20,551 nt of DNA from Oscillospiraceae bacterium (GTDB lineage Bacteria > Bacillota > Clostridia > Oscillospirales > JAKOTC01): assembly GCA_035353335.1 (NCBI GenBank), contig DAOPZJ010000049.1, positions 1 to 20,551 on the forward strand, given 5' to 3'. The position numbers were made by a program, and so were the translations under genes. This document shows positions 13,192-20,375 of the stretch, in pieces. Under the pieces are notes generated by a model. It was not told the origin of the DNA and did not search any database. It was given only the letters and a program-made list of their open reading frames with translations. Within the stretch, counting starts at the first letter, position 1, and every line of letters starts with the position of its first letter.

Positions 13192-14420
13192 AACTTCAAA
13201 TAATCCGTCTCGGGGACGGTGAGCAGAATCGGGTGGTCGGGCGACTGTTTGCGCGCCTCGATCAATTTTAATGTGACATTCGCGTCCGAAGCTGCGGTCA
13301 GCAGCGTCTGAACGAACAGGTCCGCGGTCATAAAATGCGAACACGAGCAGGTGGCCAGATAGCCGCCGCGCGGCAGGAGTTTCATCGCCGCGCTGTTGAT
13401 CTCGCGGTAGCCCTTTTCCGCGCCCGCAACCGTCTTGCGGCTCTTGGTGAACGCGGGCGGGTCGAGGATGATCAGGTCGTAATCCGCCTGCCGGGTATGC
13501 CCGGCTTGCTGTTCGCGCAGTTTCGGCAGCAGATCGAACACATCGGCGCAGATAAAATCCATTTTGCCGGACAGGCTGTTTTTTTCGGCGTTTCGTTTTG
13601 CCAGTTCAAGCGCCGATTCCGAAACATCGACCGCCGTGGCGTGCGTTGCCCCGCCCATCAGCGCGTTCATCCCAAATGACCCGGTGTGGGTGAAACAGTC
13701 GAGCACCTTTCGCCCTTTTGCGATGCGGGCGAGAGCGGCGCGGTTATATTTTTGGTCGAGGAAAAAGCCGGTTTTCTGCCCGTTTTCCACATCGACCGCG
13801 TATTTTATGCCGTTTTCGGTGATCTCGGTGACGGCGCTTTCGGGGTGCGAAATAAAATCGCCCTTATTTTCATACCAACCCTTGCGCAGCGGCAGCCCCT
13901 CCAGCTCGCGAATCGCCACGTCGTCGCGCTCGAAAATACCCGAGACAGCCACGCCGTACCCGTTCAAAATCTTCACGAGTTCGCGATAGATCATGTCCTT
14001 GCGCTGTTCCATACCAAACGATAAAATTTGGCTGACCAGAATGTCATTGTAGCGGTCAATCGTCAGACCGGGCAGGCCGTCGGCCTCGCCGAAAACCAGT
14101 CGGCAGCATGAAAAATCATCCCGCATGACCGTGATGCGGTAATCGATCGCATACTTTAAACGGCGCGAAAAAAATTCGTCGCCGAAAGTCTCGTTGGCGT
14201 TCGCGGCAAGCACCCGGATTCGGATTTTGCTTTTTTCGCTTAAAAGCCCGGTGCCCAAATAGGTGCCTTTTTCGGAGAGCACATCGATCAACCCGCCGTT
14301 TTCGCAAGTCCCCACGACGTTGGTGATCTCCTCGCCATAGACCCACGGATGGCCGTTTCGCAATGCCGTTTCGGCCTTTCTCGTGACTGTTGCCGCCGGG
14401 AATCTCCGCTCTGTCTTCAT
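13170..14420 (-). CDS. Class I SAM-dependent rRNA methyltransferase, RlmI-like
   Basis: A 416-residue protein of the RlmI/RlmK (YccW-type) family, which methylates 23S rRNA. An N-terminal PUA-like RNA-binding domain (about 8-75) with G-H-P-W-V-Y is followed by a linker domain and a Rossmann methyltransferase domain. Motif I is V239-L-D-C-F-T-H-T-G-S-F-G250, motif IV is D320-P-P-A-F, and T-C-S-C-S-H (357-362) carries the cysteine expected for 5-methylcytosine chemistry. The exact nucleotide is inferred from family only (m5C in 23S rRNA for E. coli RlmI). Its ATG overlaps the upstream gene's TGA (ATGA), so translation is probably coupled. Its 3' end is duplicated twice farther left and overlaps the convergent ATPase gene by 22 bp, pointing to an insertion hotspot at this gene end. 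Confidence 0.92.
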   Translation of the reverse strand: MKTERRFPAATVTRKAETALRNGHPWVYGEEITNVVGTCENGGLIDVLSEKGTYLGTGLLSEKSKIRIRVLAANANETFGDEFFSRRLKYAIDYRITVMRDDFSCCRLVFGEADGLPGLTIDRYNDILVSQILSFGMEQRKDMIYRELVKILNGYGVAVSGIFERDDVAIRELEGLPLRKGWYENKGDFISHPESAVTEITENGIKYAVDVENGQKTGFFLDQKYNRAALARIAKGRKVLDCFTHTGSFGMNALMGGATHATAVDVSESALELAKRNAEKNSLSGKMDFICADVFDLLPKLREQQAGHTRQADYDLIILDPPAFTKSRKTVAGAEKGYREINSAAMKLLPRGGYLATCSCSHFMTADLFVQTLLTAASDANVTLKLIEARKQSPDHPILLTVPETDYLKFYLFQVI

Positions 14421-15196
14421 CGGTTTTTCACCTCTTGCACGACTTCATGCACAATCTTTTGAATCAACGTGATTTTGTCCGAATTTGCCCCGTCCGGCGC
14501 AAAGGAATTTTTCGTGATGTCGCCGCCGAGCAAAAACTCATACCAAACGGCGGCGGCGGCATATCTGCCGTAAACATAGTCCAGGTGAAACCCGTCTCTG
14601 CAAAGCGAAAGCCCACCGTTCGGGTAGTCGAATTCGGGGGTCTTGCGCAGCCGCCGGATCGCGTCGCCGCAAGGAATAATCGGAACTTCGTTATGAGTTG
14701 CGCCGCGTTTAGAGCCGATGCGTTTTGCCGCCACGGCGGTTGCGGCCTCGATGGCATTCGCCATCTTATCCCGGTCGCAGCCGTAATTCGCGAAACCGGA
14801 ATGGGTCGAATCGATCTCATAAGCCCAGGTGCGGTGGAAAATCTGCTTTGCCTTCGGTTTCAGTTTTCGCACATAGACCGAGAGTTCGGCAAGCCACGGA
14901 AAATACGAATCGATCAGACCGCTTTCATGGCTGACCTGCTGCATCGTCACAATATCCCACTCGTCTTCAAACAGCGCCCGCCGGATGGAAACCGGTCTCC
15001 CGGTCGGAACGCCGTTTAACTGATATTCATACGCCGCGGCGTCGTTTTGGATGTTTTCGTAATGCCGTTTAAGCGAACAGCCGCCGATATAGAGGTTTAC
15101 GACCTTGGTCTCAATCCCGCCGGCATCTGCAATCTCATGCAGATAACGGGTGGCGTCCTCGGAAAAGCTGTTTCCGATCGCAAGTATTTTTATCAC
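14417..15196 (-). CDS. SGNH-hydrolase-like protein (DUF4886-like)
   Basis: A 259-residue protein with the block I motif I7-G-N-S10-F-S near the N-terminus, N-L-Y-I-G-G-C-S at 34-41 and D201-G-F-H204 near the C-terminus, giving the serine and the aspartate-histidine pair of SGNH-type esterases and lipases. It matches the DUF4886 type found in glycan-use loci, where deacetylation of carbohydrate side groups is plausible. No signal peptide. It starts with GTG, overlapping the stop of the upstream gene by 4 nt (GTGA), with an AAAGGG ribosome site inside that gene, and ends with a 4-nt overlap into the methyltransferase gene. All three are therefore one translationally coupled operon. The substrate cannot be told. 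Confidence 0.82.
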   Translation of the reverse strand: MIKILAIGNSFSEDATRYLHEIADAGGIETKVVNLYIGGCSLKRHYENIQNDAAAYEYQLNGVPTGRPVSIRRALFEDEWDIVTMQQVSHESGLIDSYFPWLAELSVYVRKLKPKAKQIFHRTWAYEIDSTHSGFANYGCDRDKMANAIEAATAVAAKRIGSKRGATHNEVPIIPCGDAIRRLRKTPEFDYPNGGLSLCRDGFHLDYVYGRYAAAAVWYEFLLGGDITKNSFAPDGANSDKITLIQKIVHEVVQEVKNR

Positions 15197-17109
15197 TTTT
15201 TAAAATACCCTTTCAATTTATCTTCAAGCAGTCCCATCATCAGACCCGAACAAATTTCGGCGACCGTCCAGCCCGATTCCATCGCCCACGGTCCCCAGCC
15301 GATGTCGTTCGGAAGCGCGAAGACCTCCATGCGCTTGACGTCCAAGGCCCGGGTCCAGCCGCCGTCGATTTGTTTGTTCGCGCTGTGAATCTGGGCGCTG
15401 ACCATAAATCCGGCGATGCCTTTCCAGAGATCCTTGAAATAAGAGTCGCCCGTGATAAAATACGCCTGAATGAATGCGGACGGCAGCCAGTTCAACGAAT
15501 AGAGCATATCGACGACCGGGTCGCCGTTTTTCGTGAGCAACGAACACTCGCCGCCATTGACCGAGTAACGGTGTGCCTTGTACCCCTCGTCCCATTCGAT
15601 ATACGCGCCGCTTCTATGCCGCATAGGTTGCAAATCGGATGCCACTTGATACAGCCACGCTTTGTGTTTTTCCTCGCCCGTCACCCAGTATAAATACGCA
15701 AGCGGTAAAATCATGCGGCAAAGTTCCTGCGTCTGGCTGTGCTCGCGCCGGGTGTTCGGATAAACGGCCATCAGCGCTTCCAGCCCTCTGACGGCAACGT
15801 TCTTGTATTCTGCTATCCCGGTCAGTTTATTAGCGAGCAGCAGCGCAGCCCAGTAGTATCCGTTATAGTGTGTGCTCGGGAAATTTCCGGGCGTGCTGTG
15901 CAGCCGCTCAACCTCCTGCGGCGTCAGGTCCACATTGTCGGTTCTGGATTTGCGCATACCGTCGGTGCCTGTGGTTCTCACGAGAAAATTCAACGCCCGG
16001 GCGCAGTCGGGCAGGTGTGTATCGTTTTTCAAAATCAGGCATTTGAACAGCTGCGGCAGAATCGCTCTCGCCACATCGTCCTGATAGCAGACGCCCCAGC
16101 CGGTGTCCGTCCAGCGCGTCATGCCCTCAAAAAGACCTTTGTCTTTGATTTGAAAACAGTCAAAGCAAAAGTCAAGCAGATTGTCCGAGACCGCAAGATC
16201 TTCGGCTCGGTTACGGAGTAAATAATTCAAAAAGTAGGGCAGGGCGGTCTCACCGCTGCAGTCGTCGCGCACGCCCGTTAACATCCGTTGGTTTCCGTCG
16301 GCGTCGATCTCAGTCGCCATGCCCTCCTTCACGCCTTCTTTTCCGTCTTGAATCAAAATTCCGGCATTTTTAAACCAGTTGATACCCTTGTCAATGCACG
16401 TATATAAACGCTTTTCAAACTCAATTGATTTCGGGTCGGCGGTCAGCAGTTCATAGGGCTTTTCGAGGCCGTCAAACAACGTTTCACCGGCAGGCTGTCC
16501 GAGCAGCCATTCGACGATATAGCGGACGACCGAAAGCCATCTGTCACGGGGAGAAAACCGGCTGCGATTAAAATTCGAAATCCGGAACGAGCAGAGCAGC
16601 AGATTGTCCTTTTCAAGCCATAATCCGCGTTCATAGACGTTTTTATACGTTTCTTCGGTCACGGTCATATGCTCATGTGTGTTTTCGCGGACATACTGCA
16701 ATAAAGGTTTTATATTACTGCGTGAAAACCACGGCTTGACTCTGGTGCCGCACTGGTCGTCCAGAATGTCACCTGGCGTAAGTCCAGGCAGAGACTCCGT
16801 ACAGACAAGGCGGTCGACCCGCGTCAGCGACGGCTCCTGGCAATACACATCGCCGATGCTGCCGCAGAATTCCGAGAACACCTTTTTGCCCGCCGCGATC
16901 TGCTTTTCAATCAGCAGACGCATTCTCGCGGGGAAAACCAGCGGCGTGCCCGCCGCGCCGCCGAGTACGGCAAAAGCCCCGCAGCGGTCAAGACCCTCTT
17001 CGGTCAGCTCATCGGGCTTAAAAATCTCCAAAGCAGGGCAGGCGTTTTTTAACACCTCAAGCAAATCATTGTCTTTCGCGCAAATCACACCGAGTTTCTT
17101 CTCTGTCAT
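15193..17109 (-). CDS. Two-domain protein: ThuA/GATase-like plus six-hairpin glycosidase-like
   Basis: A 638-residue soluble protein. Residues about 5-200 look like a flavodoxin-type alpha/beta domain of the ThuA or class I glutamine-amidotransferase-like kind (G-A-F-A-V-L-G-G-A-A-G-T at 44-55, K-K-V-F-S-E-F-C-G-S-I-G at 75-86). From about 230 on, repeated helix pairs with aromatic-rich segments (R-D-D-C-S-G-E-T, T-R-W-T-D-T-G-W-G-V-C-Y-Q-D-D, T-H-Y-N-G-Y-Y-W-A-A, G-W-G-P-W-A-M-E-S-G-W) fit an (alpha/alpha)6 glycosidase barrel. A role in processing an oligosaccharide is inferred; I do not know a named family with exactly this fusion. No signal peptide. GGGAGGATT lies just before ATG, a consensus promoter is upstream, and the stop overlaps the next gene. 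It is the first gene of a three-gene operon. Confidence 0.72.
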   Translation of the reverse strand: MTEKKLGVICAKDNDLLEVLKNACPALEIFKPDELTEEGLDRCGAFAVLGGAAGTPLVFPARMRLLIEKQIAAGKKVFSEFCGSIGDVYCQEPSLTRVDRLVCTESLPGLTPGDILDDQCGTRVKPWFSRSNIKPLLQYVRENTHEHMTVTEETYKNVYERGLWLEKDNLLLCSFRISNFNRSRFSPRDRWLSVVRYIVEWLLGQPAGETLFDGLEKPYELLTADPKSIEFEKRLYTCIDKGINWFKNAGILIQDGKEGVKEGMATEIDADGNQRMLTGVRDDCSGETALPYFLNYLLRNRAEDLAVSDNLLDFCFDCFQIKDKGLFEGMTRWTDTGWGVCYQDDVARAILPQLFKCLILKNDTHLPDCARALNFLVRTTGTDGMRKSRTDNVDLTPQEVERLHSTPGNFPSTHYNGYYWAALLLANKLTGIAEYKNVAVRGLEALMAVYPNTRREHSQTQELCRMILPLAYLYWVTGEEKHKAWLYQVASDLQPMRHRSGAYIEWDEGYKAHRYSVNGGECSLLTKNGDPVVDMLYSLNWLPSAFIQAYFITGDSYFKDLWKGIAGFMVSAQIHSANKQIDGGWTRALDVKRMEVFALPNDIGWGPWAMESGWTVAEICSGLMMGLLEDKLKGYFKK

Positions 17110-17198
17110 AGTAATCCTCCCGCAGGCAGTGAATAAATTTACAAAGAATCAAATAAACTCCGGTAAAAATCACACCGTTCAAAGAATCGGTGAGCTTC

Positions 17199-17227
17199 AT
17201 TATAGCGTAACAAAAGGGTTTATTCAA
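17199..17227 (-). promoter_or_regulatory. Sigma-A promoter of the three-gene minus-strand operon
   Basis: On the minus strand TTGAAT (17222-17227), 17 nt, TATAAT (17199-17204). The leader of about 80 nt contains a small hairpin CACCG / CGGTG (17173-17192) right at the predicted start point. Confidence 0.75.
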
Positions 17228-17257
17228 CTTTTGCCGCAAAATATTATTGTTTTATGC

Positions 17258-17286
17258 TTGATTAAACCTGATTTTTATGTTAAAAT
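17258..17286 (+). promoter_or_regulatory. Candidate promoter upstream of the membrane GGDEF gene
   Basis: TTGATT (17258-17263), 17 nt, TAAAAT (17281-17286). It would leave a leader of about 165 nt before the start codon, containing the hairpins described for 17287-17456. Confidence 0.5.
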
Positions 17287-17456
17287 CCGTATTTAAGAAT
17301 TGGCGATATCTCAAAATTCTGCCAATCTTTGCATAAAACCGGGATGTGTTATAAAAAACAGATCTGAAACATCAGGGAAACTCCCTGAAATTCTGTTATT
17401 ATAAGAACAGAGATCCCTTTTTCGCAACGACAATAACGAACGGAGTTTGAAAGTTG
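17287..17456 (+). other. Structured leader candidate upstream of the GGDEF gene
   Basis: Contains ATTGGC / GCCAAT inverted arms (about 17300-17330), a perfect hairpin TCAGGGA / TCCCTGA (17372-17388), and flanking GATCT / AGATC arms. It does not match the c-di-GMP riboswitch consensus I know. It could be a regulated leader or simply an intergenic region. Confidence 0.3.
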
Positions 17457-18608
17457 ATGAATGACGCGCTGTATGTGACCATCAATGCCATCGGCACTAT
17501 GCTGCTTTTATTGATGCTCTTCAATTTCGGTTCGAGAAACGTCATCAGCAAAGGACTCGACGACAGAATATTCACCATCATGCTCTGGGTCAATATGTTT
17601 TTATTGATTACCGACACCGTGATGTGGTTATTGAACGGCAATCTCTCTCCACTTGCGGGAGCCGTCCTGCGCATAGACACGGTTTTGTATTATATTTCGC
17701 AGCCGCTGATCTGCTTAATCTGGTTCATTTATTGTGAACTGAAACTCAATGTCGACATGCGCAAAATCATCCGGCAGCTGCCCTGGCTCAGTATTCCGAC
17801 AGTCGCCGCGGCAGCTCTGACGGTCGCCAGTTTGTTCAAACCGCTGTTTTTTTATATCGGCGCGGATAACGTTTATCAACGGGCGGATTTGTTCTTTTTG
17901 GGATTCGGATTGCCGCTGTTATATATCTTCGGCGTCTATTTCATCATGCTGCGAATGGTACTCAAAGACCCAAAGACGCCAAAGCGGGAAACCATCCGTT
18001 TCTTATATCTCTATCCGATTCTTCCGGTGGTCTGCGCGGTGATTCAATGGCTGTTTTACGGCGTCACGATCCTCTGGATCGGCTCGGTCATCTCGCTGCT
18101 GATCATCTATTTCAATCTGCAAAACACGCTAATCACGACGGACGTTCTGACCGGCCTCAGCAACCGACGCCGGTTCGAAACCTACATCGAGAGCAAGCTG
18201 AGCGCTCCGATCCGCCATCCGCTGCTGTTCGCGCTGATGATCGACATCGATAAATTCAGAGACATCAACAACAAATTCGGCCATATCATGGGTGATGAAG
18301 CCCTTAAAAACGTCGCGGAGATCATCAAAGCGGCCGTCAGCCGGGAGGATTTTATCGCCCGGGTCGGCGGAGAGGAGTTCGTCGTCATCGGCGAACGGGA
18401 CAATCCGGAACTCGCTTTCAAAACCATGCAGGCCATCAAAGACGAGACCCTGCAATTTAACGAGAAAAAAACAGCCCCGTACATACTCTCCATGAGCATC
18501 GGATACGCGTTCATCAAAAACGGGGAACGCCGCACGGCGGACGAAATCATCAAAGAAGCCGATAAAAGGATGTATAACGAAAAAAACCGCGTCGACGCGG
18601 AGGTATAA
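17457..18608 (+). CDS. Membrane-bound diguanylate cyclase (GGDEF protein)
   Basis: A 383-residue protein with six or seven hydrophobic segments in the first 220 residues, then a complete GGDEF domain. D-V-L-T-G-L-S-N-R-R-R-F opens the domain, I-D-I-D-K-F-R-D-I-N-N-K-F-G-H carries the metal and substrate residues, and R-V-G-G-E-E-F (GGEEF at 304-308) is the active loop. It should make cyclic di-GMP in response to a signal sensed by the membrane part. The RxxD inhibitory site is not intact (S-R-E-D at that place), so product inhibition is probably absent. The start is taken as ATG 17457; TTG 17454 is one codon earlier, and GGAG at 17442-17445 serves either. It is divergent from the glycosidase/methyltransferase operon. 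Confidence 0.88.
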   Translation: MNDALYVTINAIGTMLLLLMLFNFGSRNVISKGLDDRIFTIMLWVNMFLLITDTVMWLLNGNLSPLAGAVLRIDTVLYYISQPLICLIWFIYCELKLNVDMRKIIRQLPWLSIPTVAAAALTVASLFKPLFFYIGADNVYQRADLFFLGFGLPLLYIFGVYFIMLRMVLKDPKTPKRETIRFLYLYPILPVVCAVIQWLFYGVTILWIGSVISLLIIYFNLQNTLITTDVLTGLSNRRRFETYIESKLSAPIRHPLLFALMIDIDKFRDINNKFGHIMGDEALKNVAEIIKAAVSREDFIARVGGEEFVVIGERDNPELAFKTMQAIKDETLQFNEKKTAPYILSMSIGYAFIKNGERRTADEIIKEADKRMYNEKNRVDAEV

Positions 18609-18735
18609 TAAGCCGTTATCCGGCTGACTGAATTTTATCGACGAACCTTCGGGATTCAATTTGCTACCGGAAAAACAGTGATACAATTCAAAATATTTAA
18701 GAGGGAGAAAAGCGGTTTCACGCCGGTTTTTTTAT

Positions 18736-18891
18736 ATGAGATTTATTTTATCGTTTGCAGCGTTTCTCTTTATGTTAGTGACGCTCTTTTTGGGCATCTT
18801 TGTGGTCAAGATCATTCTGAAAGCCCTTTTCTTTGCGCTGGCGGTGATTTTATTGATCGGGTTTATCGTCATGCTGGCAAAGCGTTATTAA
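18736..18891 (+). CDS. Possible 51-residue small membrane protein
   Basis: An open frame of 51 codons starting M-R-F-I-L-S-F and ending L-A-K-R-Y. It is almost wholly hydrophobic, with two likely membrane helices separated by a single V-V-K-I-I-L-K turn and a positively charged end. It is not a shadow of another gene, and the pattern is unlikely by chance. However, no ribosome site lies near its ATG (GAGGGAGA is about 25 nt upstream), so expression is uncertain. It follows the GGDEF gene by about 130 nt on the same strand. No family recognised. Confidence 0.42.
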   Translation: MRFILSFAAFLFMLVTLFLGIFVVKIILKALFFALAVILLIGFIVMLAKRY

Positions 18892-18984
18892 TAAGTTACC
18901 GCAGAAAACAAAAGCCCTCTCCGAAACTGTATGACGCAGGGCAGGAGGGGACTTTATTCATGAATAATAACGGCAGTTTTTTCT

Positions 18985-19818
18985 TTAAAAGTCATATTCC
19001 ATACCGTCGTATGAGACGAGGAGGCCTTCTTTTTCGGCGATTGCGGCCATATCGTCGTAGAGCGCGTTTTCGGCGTTATGCGAAAAATGATTGAGGCAGA
19101 ACACCGTGTTTTCGCCGGCGGCACCGAGGCCTGTCAGCAGTTCGCGAAATTTCCGGTTTCTTTCGAGATCCATATGTCCGCGGTAATCGATGGGTTTTGT
19201 CCCGTTGGTGCAATCCAAGGACACGAAATCAAAACGCCAGCCCCTGTTTTTGATAAAATTCCAGACGTCATCGTCGAAGATGTCGGTGTCATGGGCATAG
19301 AGCAGGGCTTTTTGACCGCTTTCGATGACATAGACATAGGGGTGCTGTGTGCCGTGTGCCGCCTCGAAAGGCGTGATCAGACAACCCTCCGCTTCAAAAG
19401 TCACGCGCGGGGCGGCGGTATGCACGCGAATGAGATTCGGGCTGTTTTCGGGCCATTTCTCCACGTGATTTTCAATTTCCGGCCGGATATCTTCCGAGCC
19501 GTAGATGTCGAGGGGCTTGCAGTCGTCGATGTGCGCGAATCCGGGCCTGCGCATCGCCAGGTCGGCGGGATAAAAATGGTCGCTGTGGGTGTGCGTGACC
19601 AATAATGTGGAAATACATGCGTAATCTATGGCATTATCAATCATATGCATATAGGTGTCGGCCGGCCAGTCGATGAGGATTTTATTATTGACGAGCGCCT
19701 GCGAACGGGAGCGGAGATTGTGTCCGCCGAGTTCGCGGGCTCTTCGGCAATTCTCGCAGTGGCAAAACAGCCCCGGTATGCCCTCAGCCGCCGCGGTTCC
19801 GAGATATTTGATCTGCAT
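18985..19818 (-). CDS. Metallo-beta-lactamase-fold hydrolase, PhnP-like
   Basis: A 277-residue MBL-fold protein with the zinc motif H76-T-H78-S-D80-H81 and an N-terminal C19-H-C21-E-N-C24 cluster like that of PhnP, a cyclic phosphodiesterase. A-A-H-G-T near 175, A-H-D-T-D near 197 and L-N-H-F-S-H near the C-terminus supply further metal-site residues. It is probably a phosphodiesterase acting on a small cyclic phosphate; no phosphonate-use genes are nearby, so the substrate is open. The start is chosen at ATG 19818, preceded by GGAGGA at 10 nt, which gives the normal family N-terminus (M-Q-I-K-Y-L-G-T); the frame is open to 19881, but that extension has a weak ribosome site and an odd, highly charged sequence. 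It stands alone between a small plus-strand frame and the YegP-like gene. Confidence 0.87.
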   Translation of the reverse strand: MQIKYLGTAAAEGIPGLFCHCENCRRARELGGHNLRSRSQALVNNKILIDWPADTYMHMIDNAIDYACISTLLVTHTHSDHFYPADLAMRRPGFAHIDDCKPLDIYGSEDIRPEIENHVEKWPENSPNLIRVHTAAPRVTFEAEGCLITPFEAAHGTQHPYVYVIESGQKALLYAHDTDIFDDDVWNFIKNRGWRFDFVSLDCTNGTKPIDYRGHMDLERNRKFRELLTGLGAAGENTVFCLNHFSHNAENALYDDMAAIAEKEGLLVSYDGMEYDF

Positions 19819-19994
19819 GGATTTCGGGTCCTCCGTCTTTTGAGATAAAGACATTTTGCGCCCGTTCCGTCTCTTTGTCAAGCCGGCTTAACGTATTTTC
19901 CCAAAAAAGCTGATAAATGTCAAAAAACTATTGTATTAAAATTTGCGTTGTGTTAAAAACAAGCTAAGCTAATTTAGAAAGGAGCGTAAACAAT

Positions 19995-20366
19995 ATGGGA
20001 AAATTCCTGGCAAAAAAGACAGGTACCGGATTTAAATTCGATCTGCTGGCGGGCAACGGAGAAGTCATTGCGACTTCCGAGGTCTATTCGGGCGAAGAAA
20101 CCTGTCACAACGGCATCGAAAGCGTCCGCAAAAACGCGGCCATCGCCAATCTGGAAGACCAGACAACCGACCCCGTGAAGACGGCGGTGAATCCCAAATT
20201 TGAACTTTATCTGGACAAAGCCAAAGAGTACCGCTTCCGTCTGAAAGCCCGCAACGGCGAGATCATTGCGACTTCCGAGGGTTACAAAGCGAAGGCGAGC
20301 GCAATGAACGGCATCGAGAGCGTCCGCAGGAACGCGCCGGATGCCAAAGTGGAAAAGACCTATTGA
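19995..20366 (+). CDS. YegP-like DUF1508 tandem-repeat protein
   Basis: A 123-residue protein made of two copies of the DUF1508 unit: about 4-52 (F-D-L-L-A-G-N-G-E-V-I-A-T-S-E, then N-G-I-E-S-V-R-K-N-A) and about 69-117 (F-R-L-K-A-R-N-G-E-I-I-A-T-S-E, then N-G-I-E-S-V-R-R-N-A). The repeats are joined by a short acidic linker, and the whole has normal YegP length. YegP-type proteins are small, widespread and without a settled function. The ribosome site AAAGGAGCG lies 8-10 nt before ATG. The next gene starts 9 nt after the stop, so the two are probably co-transcribed. Confidence 0.92.
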   Translation: MGKFLAKKTGTGFKFDLLAGNGEVIATSEVYSGEETCHNGIESVRKNAAIANLEDQTTDPVKTAVNPKFELYLDKAKEYRFRLKARNGEIIATSEGYKAKASAMNGIESVRRNAPDAKVEKTY

Positions 20367-20375
20367 GGCAGCGTT

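Noticed and set aside
17287..17456. c-di-GMP riboswitch
   Set aside because: Tempting before a GGDEF gene, but the conserved core sequence and helix order I know from that class are not present.
18954..18967. Perfect palindrome TTATTCATGAATAA between convergent genes
   Set aside because: Possible bidirectional terminator, but the stem is AT-rich and no T-run follows directly, so it is not listed as a feature.
18678..19094. 138-codon plus-strand frame
   Set aside because: No ribosome site; it is out of frame with the hydrophobic 51-codon frame and overlaps the MBL gene end antisense. Composition is not protein-like.
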